A stretch of DNA of 64,000 bases, from contig MU619338.1 of assembly GCA_025201805.1 (NCBI GenBank), positions 1 through 64,000 of the forward strand, written 5' to 3'. Position 1 is the stretch's first letter. Each line of letters starts with the position of its first letter. This DNA is from Parasitella parasitica. Lineage: Eukaryota > Mucoromycota > Mucoromycetes > Mucorales > Mucoraceae. The notes under the pieces are model-generated. The model had not been told where the DNA came from and ran no database searches. It was given only the letters and a program-made list of their open reading frames with translations. Below, piece after piece: positions 1-10,818 of this stretch. Both the position numbers and the translations under genes were made by a program.

Positions 1-927
1 TTTATCATAAATATCACATATTTGCTCATAACTTGTGATAAAATGACCTTAGAACCGAGATCTAACTTGGAAAACTTAGCATTGACTTGGCGCTATCTGG
101 CAACAACATTGGCATCCATGTTTTTATGGATATCTATAAAGTTAGCAGATGATATCACAAATTTACATATCAGAATTGCATATAATCGATGATAGGCTTC
201 CATAAAAAGCAAAAAAAACACGCTCTTATGCGCCATAAGAACAGGCATGATCATCGCTATCTGAGCATAACTTGCTTTCCACTGGGCAATGTCTCTATCA
301 AAAATTTTCCGCAAAAACATTTTGGTTTTTTCGTTGTCGGAGTTTAAAAACATGAATCACGTGTATGCTTCTAACCCCGCTGAAAAAAAATGATTTTGAG
401 TTCGCTTTGATACCGAAATTGAAGTGTTAAGGTGTTGATCTTTTTTTTAAAAAATGTCATTAAGAATTATTATTCCCGAAGCAATAATTGCCTTTTTTCA
501 GGATCCTTTTTCAGAATCCTTTTTCTGTTTAAAAAACGGTTCAAAATCATTGTGCGCAAGCTGGTACAGTTATTTAGTCTGCTGAGTGATGAGCGATAAT
601 TTGAACGTTCACATCATAAGGATAGGGAGCATTTGATCTTGACTACAAAGATTATAATATTGCTGATGGATTAAATACAAAAGGAATTTGCGTTAGGAAT
701 AAGAAAATGCGTTGTCAGCTAAAAGCTGCTGTCAAATGCAAAACATTATGCTATATACGAAATAATGAGAAAAAGATTTTTTGAAAACGACGACGGCGCT
801 TGTGAGCAAACCATTTTTATGATAGGTTCTTTCGACCTCCTATTGTTCTAATATGTATCAATATACTCTTTTGAATTGTCTAATTTATTGCACATATGAC
901 AATGGAATCTATTTTGATATTTGACGT
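1..927. other. AT-rich stretch, no supported gene
   Basis: I see no convincing gene here. The longest open frame (93-353, minus strand) is 86 codons, lacks recognisable family features, is not followed by a plausible splice partner and has a composition typical of AT-rich intergenic DNA. The part from about 840 to 927 is probably the 3' flank of the minus-strand carrier gene that follows. Confidence 0.5.
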
Positions 928-2033
928 CTATTTCTCTAATAACTGTAATTGCGTAAATGTCTTTAGGCCTTTCTCATAAGCACCTAAGAAAATGCTTCCA
1001 CCTATTGATATCCACATCACCCTCGGTCCGATGCCTGACAGTAATTTTTTTGCGCCCTCCTCTCTCACGATGCGCTGCATCGTCTCGACAATTTCTGTAT
1101 ATGGTCGACTACTTGCAATCTTATGAAAAGCGTTAGTGGACAATACTAGCTTTTACAATCGTGTAAGATACAGACCTTTGATGAAAGCATAATTCGAGTT
1201 TTACACACATCTAGGGGAGTAGTTATAGCAGCACCAATCCCACCTGCCAAAGACCCCATTACAGCAGCTTCAATTGGCTCGACACAATCCCCTTTGTATT
1301 GGCCATATTTGCTTTTGAAAAACTCATACAACGGAAACTGGATGCATGTAAATGGAATTTCTCGAGCCACGGTCGGCAGGAATCCTCGATATAAACCCAA
1401 AAGCCCTTCTGTTTTTAAAACGCTTGACACTGCACTCATGGTTGTGTTAAATTGGTTAATCTGCATACGTTGTTTGATGACTTCTGTTGGCACACGCACG
1501 GTGCATGCGGACTATTTGTATATAATTTTAGCATTTTCCCTGATCTGACGTGATCGCAACCCGAACATGCCACTCACGATTTCGCCACATGTAGCTGCTG
1601 CCATAAAGACGAAAGGTGATTGCGTTGAACCCTCTGCCGAAGTACCCAGTAACCTTTTTATGGCTTCATACGTAACGAAAAATAAAGCGGCTACGTCAAG
1701 ATGACGACGTCAAAAAGCATAATTTAAGACTTTCATGTTCATAATTATGATTATAATTACCGTTTGGAGCACTACCTACGAATGCAGATAACAAGCCTGA
1801 ATACACACCTCTGAACCCTCCGGAAACAGCAAATCCAGCCTGTGTTTGCAGACGAGTCTTGATGGTATCTGTTAAACAACGATTTAGGGATGTCGTGTGT
1901 GCTTTCAAAATTGTTATATACCCAATGGAAATAATACAGAATCGACGAGCGTTCCGGCCAGCGCACCAGCTACTAGCGCTTGCCTAAGATTTGCTTGATA
2001 TATTGCCTTTGGTTGGGGGTTATCTTTTCTCAT
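928..2033 (-). CDS. PET8: Mitochondrial S-adenosylmethionine carrier (SLC25A26/Pet8 type)
   Basis: Five exons (2033-1922, 1868-1761, 1690-1578, 1511-1176, 1119-928) give a 286-residue protein, the usual length for this carrier. It would exchange cytosolic S-adenosylmethionine for S-adenosylhomocysteine across the inner mitochondrial membrane, feeding mitochondrial methylation and lipoate/biotin synthesis. All three mitochondrial-carrier signatures are visible: FPLDTIKTRLQ, VPTEVIKQRM and TPLDVCKTRIM. The stretches GSLAGGIGAAITTPLD and FTCIQFPLYEFFKS match the SAM-carrier subfamily rather than other SLC25 members. The start is the ATG of MRKDNPQPKA, just before the first membrane helix. Splice phases all close. 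The last intron (1175-1120) has a weak donor, GTCTGT, but a good CTAAC branch site and an in-phase acceptor. The family is secure; the subfamily assignment is strong but rests on recall of motifs. Confidence 0.88.
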
Positions 2034-2149
2034 CTCCAACAGAAAACTTTGTCAAAACAGAAGAAAAGACGATCCTTTTCCTGATTGTGCTATAAGGTAT
2101 TTAGGCTTAATTCAAGTCACGACATTGGCATTGCTTCACTAAACAACAG

Positions 2150-2840
2150 TATTCTCTATCGTAATTACAGATGATGCGAGCCTTGTTGCTGCCGCCATAA
2201 ACTTTCAAACACACTTTCAATCCAACGCAAGACCTGTAGCTCCAATGGCAAGATTAGTACTACCCCCAACGTAAGTGTTGAATAAGCACACTATGTAAGG
2301 GATAGTGTGCTTTGACGAAGCTTGTTTGCAAAATGTTTGACAAGGCAACTCCAATGTGATTCATATCATAGATAATGACAGTGGGATTTTTGGTGAGAAT
2401 TATGAGCGTAGAAATTGCGATTCCTCAATCACTGTTGCATGGCAAAAAAGTTTGGTTCGCTGAGAATTGATATATTTTAGCTTGACAGCATGATTCCTAG
2501 TATTGTATTTGATCTGGCCTTTGTAAACTCAAAACGAGAAGCAGAAGCGGTATTGTCAGGCACTGATTTTAGAAATAGAATACGATCGTCATATTTGGAC
2601 CAGTTACTTGAAGGAGATTTTATTGTATGCAGTTCTACTTACAAAGGCTGGTATAGTACAAGTGAAATGCACTTTTCTCCACAGGCGAATTAGAATTCTG
2701 TTACTATCGCTTTGGTTTACTTTCATTGAATTCGTGATGTGGCCCCTACGACTATGCATTCCAGATAATTTACTTTTTTTAAACTGATCTGCCTCTGCAA
2801 GATGACGGTATTGCCAATGCCGTATTGGAAGCCTTAGGCA
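2150..2840 (+). pseudogene. Degenerate or incomplete conserved-looking gene, unidentified
   Basis: Several short open segments on the plus strand look coding but do not join into one intact frame. One at about 2175-2271 encodes DASLVAAAINFQ and runs to a good GTAAGT donor. A second at 2370-2470 includes GIFGENYERRNCDSS and is followed in frame by a stop. A third at 2484-2650 encodes VPSIVF-like MIPSIVFDLAF and SYLDQLLEGDFIVCSS. A fourth near 2802-2848 encodes DDGIANAVLEALG. Codon use and residue patterns look protein-like, but frame breaks and an in-frame TGA leave no full-length product. It could be a decayed gene or one with more introns than I can place. I do not recognise the family. Confidence 0.35.
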
Positions 2841-2984
2841 GTTTTTGAGTGGATTTTGTTGTTGGTAGTGATTGGATTTGTTTATTGGCCAAAGCTTGGA
2901 ATCGTAGAATAAAGAGCGGTTTATTGCTGTATTGATTCTTCTACAATATCATCTAGATTTGCCTCCAAATAATCCTGTATATCT

Positions 2985-3710
2985 TTAAGGCTTCGAATTC
3001 AGTGCCAATTGAAAAGGTGATAACGTTGTATAGCTACCTTCAAGTTCCATGTCATCCTTTATCACTAGCATACCCTTGGTTAGCTCTTTAGAGGGTTGGT
3101 GTGAAGTGGATGATATGATCAACATCGGTATTTTACCCCACCACAGCTGAGGCTGTAATTTGGGTAACCACTCACTCAATTTTGAGGCAGTCAGCTTTTT
3201 GTTTACAGGAGCATCAAACATGATTAGAGATTGATTGATAATGTCATTTTCGGTCCAATCCAGCCTTGATGCTGATGCAGTTTGCTCCTTGTATAGTCTT
3301 TCTGCAAATTCCCTCGTCAAGGATGTGGGTTTATGTGCTGGGTTGTTTTTATCGGATTTTTTGTTTATCATATCCTGGACAATGTCCAAATCAGTGGGGA
3401 TTACAGGAATATTTGCTCGTTGGCATAGGTCAAGAAATGACGCTGCTTTATCCCAATCAGAATCTTGACTATAAAATACGCTGAGAATTGCATTCCTATC
3501 TTTTTTCTTTTGTCCCTTGATGAAGAACTCCAGCGTTATTGTTGAATTACGTTGTTTCAATGTCGATGGAGACGACGGTTGAAGGATATCGTACAGCGAT
3601 TGTAATGACGCAGCGTTGGTTGTTTTCCTCAGTTTATCATGATGAAAAAAGTCGGGATGCGTTTGCAATATAAACTTTCTTAGATACGGCTTTAGTAACC
3701 TGTTTGCCAT
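2985..3710 (-). CDS. TCAIM/DUF4460-like mitochondrial J-like protein
   Basis: A single exon of 241 residues starting at the ATG of MANRLLKPYLRK. An upstream in-frame ATG at 3866 exists, but the extra 52 residues look like leader DNA. The N-terminus carries a helix followed by THPDFF at residues 17-22, reminiscent of the HPD turn of J domains, and this is the hallmark of the DUF4460/TCAIM family. The middle is a basic, helical region with GQKKKDRN. The later part, rich in hydrophobic strands such as WWGKIPMLIISS, would correspond to the accompanying DUF4461-type region. TCAIM-type proteins are mitochondrial and poorly characterised; animal forms promote turnover of 2-oxoglutarate dehydrogenase subunits. 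The fungal function is inferred only. The gene lies back to back with the acidic-protein gene on the other strand, about 200 bp apart. Confidence 0.6.
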   Translation of the reverse strand: MANRLLKPYLRKFILQTHPDFFHHDKLRKTTNAASLQSLYDILQPSSPSTLKQRNSTITLEFFIKGQKKKDRNAILSVFYSQDSDWDKAASFLDLCQRANIPVIPTDLDIVQDMINKKSDKNNPAHKPTSLTREFAERLYKEQTASASRLDWTENDIINQSLIMFDAPVNKKLTASKLSEWLPKLQPQLWWGKIPMLIISSTSHQPSKELTKGMLVIKDDMELEGSYTTLSPFQLALNSKP

Positions 3711-3907
3711 GGTCAAAGTGAAAGAGAGGTTTGCTTGCTGGCAATGTGACGTCCGCAAAGGCACATCACGTATAATTGAATGGCCGTGAAGAATGTGGGT
3801 ATTCTTTGTGCTTTTGTTTTGTCTACACTCCATCATCAACACAGCTATAGCGCACAGCTTGAACAAAAGGACTCTTATCTGTCACTTTTTATAAATAGAA
3901 TTAGAAC

Positions 3908-4917
3908 ATGAAAAATTTACAGCATTTTGTCTTGGTTGCAATCAAAAGAAAAGCCTTGTACAAAGCAGTTGGCGTGTAAAGTAACTTTTGCCATCAACTT
4001 GTAGTCATGATTTTAATGCCTTCTCTCGCTGTAGATATAAAAATGAGCAAGATGCGTATGCAGCAGCCATTGTTTGTCAGATGCAATCGATAGAAAAAAG
4101 CTCAGAAAAATGGCCCAAATCAGTACTACTTGAAAACCAAGAGAATATCAGTGAATTATGTCAATGTATAAAAGAAGATTTGAAATCATTTAAAGAAAGA
4201 GTTGAATACATGACATTACAGAGTAATCAAATATTTGCAGACTTGGACTTTACCCAATATCAGGTGTTACCGGTCGATGCTAACAGTATACCATCAGAAT
4301 CAATCAGCGAATCCATCTTCAGGATAAAAGTACGCAACTTTATAGACGTTTTACGAAAAAGGTCAGATGTTGAAGAAGATCTTGGCAACAGCGATGATGA
4401 TGACGATGACGATGACGATGATGATGAGGAGGAAGATGAAGACGATGGTGAAGGCGATGGCGATGGCGATGGCGATGGCGATGGCGAAGGTGAAGGTGAA
4501 GGCGAAGGCGAAGGCGAAGGCGAAGAGGAGGATGAGGATGAGGATGAGGAAGAAGACATTGAAGGCGAAGAGGAGGATATCGAAGAAGAAGATATTGAGG
4601 ATGACAATGAGGAAAATATCGAAGAGGGCGAGGATGACGAAGAGGAAGAGGCAGAGGCAGAGGCAGAGGCAGAGGCAGAGGCAGAGGAAGAGGAGGACGA
4701 AGAGGACGAAGAGCCGGGCACAAGTCAAACGGCTGCACAAGATCAGAGCGAAGACGAAGAGCTGGAAGACTCAGAACGTCATTTGTTGAAAAGAAATGCA
4801 TCTTCACTGCTGGATGACGGAGATGCAGAGGACGACGAAGAGGATGAAATAGATGATGAGGACGAACTGGCTGACGATGATGATGAATCAGTCAAACGCA
4901 GACGTGTTGCAACATAA
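3908..4917 (+). CDS. Extremely acidic low-complexity protein, nuclear-like
   Basis: The best model has two exons (3908-3975, 4035-4917) joined over a 59-bp intron with donor GTAAAG and acceptor CTGTAG, giving 316 residues. Residues about 1-140 are an ordinary helical region, including YKNEQDAYAAAIVCQMQ and RIKVRNFIDVLRKR. Residues about 145-310 are almost entirely Asp, Glu, Gly and Ala, in runs of D, DG, EG, E and AE, and the protein ends with a basic KRRR patch that could be a nuclear localisation signal. Such acidic tails are typical of histone chaperones and nucleolar proteins, but I do not recognise the N-terminal domain, so no function is assigned. Without the first exon the frame has no ATG before the middle of the globular part, which supports the spliced model. 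The repeats (4396-4700) keep several other frames open as artefacts. Confidence 0.65.
4396..4700. repeat. Coding GAT/GGCGAT/GGCGAA/GCAGAG micro-repeats
   Basis: Successive blocks of GATGAC, GGCGAT, GGCGAA or GGTGAA, and GAGGCA repeats lie inside the acidic reading frame. They encode poly-Asp, (Gly-Asp)n, (Gly-Glu)n and (Ala-Glu)n. The block structure with silent variation suggests several independent slippage expansions kept in one frame. Confidence 0.85.
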
Positions 4918-5155
4918 ATCAAAAAGCCTCCCTTTGTTCATGACAGCCTGCACCTCCCTTTTTTTTCAGTACATACTATGTGGTCATCATCATGCGTCAG
5001 GAAATTTTAACTTTGCATTGGCTGCTCATAATAAATCATCATGCTGCATTTTAGCTTCTCCTGGATTGTTTCAGTCAAATTAGTATAAAATGCATTTGAA
5101 TCGCTTGTCTTTCCTCGTCTCCTCTCTCTTTTTTTTTTTAGCTAATAAATAAAAC

Positions 5156-7427
5156 ATGACATCCGTGGACAATCATGCCTCCATGCCGCACCAAGACAAC
5201 GGCATCATTCCAATGACCGAGAAAACTGAGCAGCAGCCTCAGAGCAGCTTAATTACCCCTCCAATGTCTCCCATCAACACTTCTATCAATAGAGGTTCCT
5301 TAAAAGTCACTGCTGGTCAAACTGGGCTGCCTTGGCTAACAAGAGACGCCGATGCGGAATCGTTTTCTCCTACCAGCATGCAGCATTCGCCTGAAGAAAT
5401 GAGCGTGGCTAGCCCTACCAACGATAGTATCCATTGCGCTCCTCCCAAATTCATGGCTCGTCCTAGAACTGCATCTGTTATTCGTTTTCCAACACGAAAG
5501 AGAACCATGCAAAAGCACATCTACGCAATGAAAGATGGTTTAGATCCAGTCAAGTTGTTATGCAATCGCTTGCAAAGCTGGCAAGTCTCAGTCAAATATC
5601 TGGTATTTGTGTGCATGAAAATGAAAAAGAGGCGTTGCACTAAAACAATCATATATAGCTTAGCATGTTTCATAGCATAAAAAAGGTTGAGTCTAATACT
5701 GGAAAAGGCTACAGAAAGATCGATTCAAAATCGGTGATTCCTGTAAAGATTAAAGATCAATTCAAATCTTCTCATGGCGTCCAAGATGCTTGGTCTGCAT
5801 TCAGACAATACACAAGAGAAAACAGCCTGATTCATCAAGACTTTGTAGATTTCATTGAGAATGAAATTGTGCCTACATTGCATACCATTCTCAACGATAT
5901 CCACAGCATGATGCACAGCTTGAAACAAAACAAAGATTTACGTACAAGCATCTTGTGGGAATGTCGTAAAAAGGCAGATAAAGTCATCACTCAATTGAAC
6001 AGTGATATTTACACTACTGTCAGCAGCCAAGAAAAAACAAAGAATAACTATGTCATCCCCAAGAACAGAGATCCATTATTATCAAAATACGGTATGTATA
6101 TGTCACGTATATAGTATGCAGCAAATTTGCATCAGAATACTTACTGCTGTCTAGTTGTTATTCACGTCATACGAGACCTTTATAAGCAAGAAAATCGTTT
6201 GCACAAAGAATTCTTAGAGACTCAAGATGAATACCGTCGATTTGAGCAAGAGAAAGTGATTAATGCATACACTGAGATGTTCCAAAGATTTGAACAGTAT
6301 CGTGTTCAGCATCATCTTGAGAACCTGGAAGGCGTAATCAAGGTTGCTCGAATTCTTAATGCTATTGAAACGGATTCAGAATGGTTAGATTTTGTGCACC
6401 ATCATGATAGTGATTTGGTCAAGCCCAATGCAGCTTTTAAAGATGAGAAAACGCTTGATTTCCCTAATGCATCACACCCTTTGGTACAGCCCCTTGCCAT
6501 TGGCGTACTGCAGAGACATCATGGCAAAAAGTGGTATGAAGAGTTTTATGTACTGAGTCCAAGTAAGTATTTTGTGCAGACCATCTTGTTGCAGCGCGAC
6601 TTAGTTGCCTTTTAATAGTTGGATTGTTGCATCGTTTTAAGTCTGAACAAGATCTATTGAATGCGCCATTAAAGCCGGAAGCAACAATGTTTGTTCCACA
6701 ATGCACAATACTTATCAACAATACGAATCAACTTTTAGAGTTGAAAGGGAAATATTTGGGAAGCTTATTTGCCAGTAAAAAACTGGTTGAATTATCATCT
6801 TCTGATTATGATTTTATCAAACACTGGATTGATATCATGGGCCCTATGGCTACTCAACAAGAAACTGCTGTTATTAACACACCTCTTCCTCCTCCTCAAA
6901 ATACCGCGGTTGCCGATAATCGATCGATTCATTCAAAAGTTCAAGCTGAAAACGAAAGTTCTAATATAGGCGGTGTCACTCAAAATCTCTCTGATCCTTC
7001 TGCTTCTGCTTCTGCTGCTGCTGCTGCTGATGCTGCTAATGATACGAACATCCAAGGTTACACTGCAGATAACTTTCAGCCTATAGCAAATGTCCCAGCA
7101 TCAGACATCCACACCAACAATAATCATCACCATGACGACGAGGAGAGTGATCATGATTTCGCAAGACAAACTGTTGAATATTCTACCCATTCTCATGCAG
7201 CTGAATCAGATGGGAACCCACTTCAAAACATGTCTACTATTGCGTCTTCTAATCCAGCTACGACTAACACTGGTCCTTCTACGCCTACTGGCACCATGAC
7301 ACCAGTACCACAGCAAGATGTTCATACACCATTGACTTCTGATACTAAAGCAACCGCACCTTTAAGAATGCCTGGAGGAGGCCCTACTCGAGAAGGCAGC
7401 GATATTTTCTGGGATACAGCTACTTAA
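5156..7427 (+). CDS. SLM1: SLM1-like BAR-PH protein (PI(4,5)P2-binding TORC2 effector)
   Basis: Four exons (5156-5602, 5659-6091, 6155-6562, 6619-7427) give 698 residues, close to yeast Slm1 (686). The N-terminal about 150 residues are Ser/Pro-rich and disordered. Residues about 150-400 are long helices of F-BAR-like type (HSIKKVESNTGKGYRKID, LYKQENRLHKEFLETQDEY). Residues about 408-515 form a PH domain (GVLQRHHGKKWYEEFYVLSP onward, ending FIKHWIDIM). The rest is Ser/Ala/His-rich tail. Slm proteins bind PI(4,5)P2 at the plasma membrane and eisosomes, relay TORC2 signalling and are calcineurin targets. The intron phases confirm the order, and the third intron falls inside the PH domain. The tail has an Ala run encoded by GCT repeats near 7010-7035. 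The family call is strong; the one-to-one yeast orthology is inferred. Confidence 0.82.
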
Positions 7428-8271
7428 TTACATAATATCTACCCAATCATACTTTATCGTAGTATCATAATCCACTCTTAATTTCTCAACACATAGTATC
7501 GTATATTCCACACGGATATCAAATATCACACAGCATTTTGCATTGATGTGATACACTCTTTAGGTCATTATCAAAATTAAGATCGAGTCTAATTTTCTTT
7601 ACGCAAAATAAACTAACAATCATCAATTTTCGCTTTTCCTAATATGCCATGTCGGTAATGCTATGTGTGTATAAATTCCATTTTTGTTTTGCATTCGCTT
7701 TATTCTTTCTCTCTTCTTACGAGATATTGAATACTTGAATATAACGATGATCATGCTTGAAAATTTTGATGGGCAACAGCTTTCTTACGAGCCTTGTTTT
7801 TTTTTCTCCTTAGCAAAGTATTGTAATTGGATCACTTGCTCGAAAAAGAGGTAATAGTCTTTTTTTTTTTTAGGTGTGTAATTTACATTTCTTAATAATC
7901 GTATATTTCATACCGCATAGCATAACGTAAATAGCCAATCCTCTTCAGATTGACATAAATCATAGCTGATATAGATTTCAAACTTTGAGGCAAGGAAAGC
8001 TCTATTAACCGAGAATACAACAGTACAAACGGCTTTGTTATTTTGTGAATGGCGTAAAAAAAGTGTCATATATAGCAGCAGCATTGTACATTAGTATCAT
8101 GATAGCAATACTAGGCAAAAGAATCATAACCATTGAAGTTAATGAACGTACACACATCAGACATGTGCGGCTCAGTTTTCAAAGCACGTCATGAATACAT
8201 GTTAACAGATGTTTTTTCAACGTTTTTATCTTTCAATATAAACATTATAGCACAACCGCATAGCTCGTATT
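7428..8271. other. Intergenic, AT-rich, with T/A homopolymers
   Basis: No gene is visible. The region holds the 3' flank of the SLM1-like gene and the upstream flank of the LAMTOR4 gene, with T runs near 7798-7806 and 7860-7873. Confidence 0.5.
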
Positions 8272-8707
8272 ATGTCTGATCCAACCTTTGAAGCCTTATC
8301 AAATATACCCTCTCATATTTCATCATTTTCCGTACATGCCAAGGATGGAAACATATTACAAGTAAGAGTCTTTTTTTTTTTTGAAAAAAAAAAAAAACCT
8401 AGGAAATTGCTTTGTTTATTCGTATACCAATATATATGAAAAATAGAGTACACCAAAGTTCAAAAAAGAAACAGGGTTGGCTGCATATCAGTTACTATCT
8501 GATTCCTCGCAATTGGGGAAATCCACACCCGAGATCCAGCACGATAAAATAAAGAGAATCACAGGCAAGTACCGCAACAGTTAATCGACTAGAAAATCTC
8601 ACATGTGTGTTGCTATAGTTACATTCCCGAAACACTATCATGCATTTACAGTGTCAAACGATACGATCTATGGCATTGAAAGAACCAACAATTCATCTGT
8701 ACAGTAA
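8272..8707 (+). CDS. LAMTOR4: Ragulator subunit LAMTOR4 homologue
   Basis: Three tiny exons (8272-8361, 8447-8564, 8619-8707) give 98 residues, nearly identical in length to human LAMTOR4 (99). The order of features fits the roadblock-like fold of LAMTOR4: a start helix with SNIPSHISSFSVHAKDGNIL, a central ETGLAAYQLLSD helix, then KIKRITVTFPKHYHAFTVS and a final strand IYGIERTN. LAMTOR4 is part of the Ragulator scaffold, which anchors Rag GTPases on the lysosome or vacuole and helps activate TORC1. The second intron begins GCAAGT, and only a GC-AG intron keeps the RITVTFPK junction. The gene is too short and fragmented for simple ORF callers. The family call rests on pattern similarity and length; I rate it good but not certain. 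Confidence 0.72.
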
Positions 8708-8968
8708 TTCACGGATGTCGATCCAGAGCTTTGTGATAATGATGATAATGAAGGGTTCGCACGTGGATTGAATAACCGCATTTCACACAAAATACATCAT
8801 AAATAAATTAAAGAAGGGTTCTATTTATAAGCACTTGTTTCAATTCTTTCTTCTCCAAAATCTTTGCATATTTTCATACCCATCGAAATATCTTGATACC
8901 AGGCAAACGTGTCAAAATTAGAGCAGCTGTCAGATCGATTTTTACGTATAGGCCGACATCCGTTTAAA

Positions 8969-10421
8969 ATGTGCATGGAATCAAACAAAAACGACGAAAA
9001 GCACACAGATTTTGATGATCCCGATGAGCATGACCCTCAAACCTGCTGCTGCTGCCATTCAGATTCGCCCATGTATGCCAAGTTATGGCCTCTCATTTTC
9101 TTCTTATCAGCGCTCACAGATTTTCCAATGCCACTGCCGAAAGGCAAGAAACCAGGGCAACACAGAGATTGGGGATTGGTGCCAGTATTAATTGTCACTG
9201 GCATGGCAGCTTTCATCTATTACGGCTATGTACACAGCATTGTTTGTAAGTTGAGCATGTAGCGGGAAGGGTTATTTTGTTTATTATTATTGTTATTATT
9301 AGTGGTTTTGTTAAAGCAATTAGATCGCCAAGCGCAAGCCATTGCCTACCTCGTCCCTTTTAATATCTTGTGTATATTTTTTTTGATCTCATATGGCAGA
9401 ATTGCATCACAAACACCAGGACACCCTAATGTAAGTCTTTGTTTGTTTTCTGCAAACATAGAATTGACAGTATAGGGCTGATTTTTTTGGCCTAAAAAAG
9501 ACATTGCGTGCTCACAAACCAGCGTCCACAAAAAACCAAACCAGCAACTCTTCGGCCATCAACATCGATCTAGCACAACAGAAGCCTGACTCTATTCTGG
9601 GCGACCCAAGATGGTGCCATGCATGCCAAATTTGGAAACCTGATCGGGCTCATCATTGCAGAGTGTGTGATGCTTGCGTATTACGGATGGATCAGTAAGT
9701 GTTAAACATGGTGGCTTTTCAATGTAATTTTTAATTTGAATTGTTGCTGTTCATGTAGCCATTGCCCTTGGTATATATATATTTATATTAATCTGTTTAT
9801 TGCGGCTTCCTGTTGGCGTTTACTTACTGCCAAATTATATGCATTATTGTAGGGTGAATGGTTGCGTTGGGGCTTTCAATTATCGATACTACATCCAGTT
9901 TCTTTGCTATGTGTCACTGTTTGCTTCATTTACATTTTCTACCTCTTTGGCAGCATTTGTTGAATTCCATGGCTTGGTGAGATGTGCTCTACTAATACAG
10001 GATGGCTCATATTAACGTGTCTAGTATAATAGTCGATATTCGATAACGTAGCATTGGCCATTGTCATCATGTAAGTCCTACTGATTCTCACCGAGACATA
10101 TACTGGCTATTTTTCTTTCTGTAATTCACCGAATTATTCAGTTCTGGGGTCGTTACGCTTTTGATAGGAACGTTCACAATGTCTCACATATGGCTTGTTT
10201 TACTCAATCGAACAACCATTGAAAATTCACAATTTCAAAGCTGGAACAATGCAAAAAAATCTGGCAATGCAGATAATAGACTTATAGACGTATTCACTGA
10301 GAATGGGAGAAATGTATTCAATCAAGGATGTTGGAACAACTGGGTCGAAGTAATGGGACGCAATGTAGTTTTGTGGTTTTGTAGAGTATTATCGCCAAGT
10401 TCATTATGTTCAGTATGCTAA
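8969..10421 (+). CDS. DHHC-type protein S-acyltransferase
   Basis: Seven exons (8969-9245, 9303-9430, 9501-9694, 9759-9770, 9853-9976, 10033-10070, 10142-10421) give about 350 residues. Hydrophobic segments flank a cysteine-rich core: two before it (LWPLIFFLSALTDF, VPVLIVTGMAAFIYYGYV plus LVPFNILCIFFLISYG) and two after (IQFLCYVSLFASFTF, ALAIVIISGVVTLLIG). The core reads RWCHACQIWKPDRAHHCRVC then DHHCPWVNGCVG, the full zinc-finger and catalytic motif. The enzyme would attach palmitate to cysteines of membrane proteins on endomembranes. The C-terminal NWVEVMGRN is the usual family tail. The catalytic His-His-Cys-Pro-Trp is assembled across a 12-nt exon. The start is uncertain: ATGs at 8969 and 8975 are in frame, and a further 5' exon is possible. 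Confidence 0.85.
9759..9770 (+). other. 12-nt micro-exon completing the DHHC-PW motif
   Basis: The exon before ends with CA at 9694, followed by GTAAGT. The bases 9759-9770 sit between TGTAG and GTATAT, and the next exon starts with G after TTGTAG. Joined, they read His-His-Cys-Pro-Trp in the required phase, and no other combination of nearby splice sites restores the invariant motif. Confidence 0.75.
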
Positions 10422-10427
10422 CTATTG

Positions 10428-10466
<39 letters not shown>

Positions 10467-10818
10467 NNNNNNNNNNNNNNNNNNNNNNNNNNNNNNNNNN
10501 NNNNNNNNNNNNNNNNNNNNNNNNNNNNNNNNNNNNNNNNNNNNNNNNNNNNNNNNNNNNNNNNNNNNNNNNNNNNNNNNNNNNNNNNNNNNNNNNNNNN
10601 NNNNNNNNNNNNNNNNNNNNNNNNNNNNNNNNNNNNNNNNNNNNNNNNNNNNNNNNNNNNNNNNNNNNNNNNNNNNNNNNNNNNNNNNNNNNNNNNNNNN
10701 NNNNNNNNNNNNNNNNNNNNNNNNNNNNNNNNNNNNNNNNNNNNNNNNNNNNNNNNNNNNNNNNNNNNNNNNNNNNNNNNNNNTTTTTGTCTTTTTTTTT
10801 TTCTCTATTTTCAAATCA
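10422..10818. other. Assembly gap with flanking poly-T, 3'/5' flank
   Basis: Bases 10467-10783 are N. The left edge is a run of more than 30 T and the right edge is also T-rich, so the assembly broke at a homopolymer. The gap separates the 3' end of the acyltransferase from the start of the kinase gene, so coding loss is unlikely but cannot be excluded. Confidence 0.9.

Noticed and set aside
93-353. Minus-strand 86-codon open frame near the left end
   Set aside because: Short, AT-rich composition, no family features and no splice context; likely chance.
4260-4807. Poly-Ser, Pro/Leu/Arg and Lys/Met open frames overlapping the acidic gene on both strands
   Set aside because: They are by-products of the 3- and 6-bp coding repeats; only the acidic frame continues into normal-composition sequence with proper splice signals.
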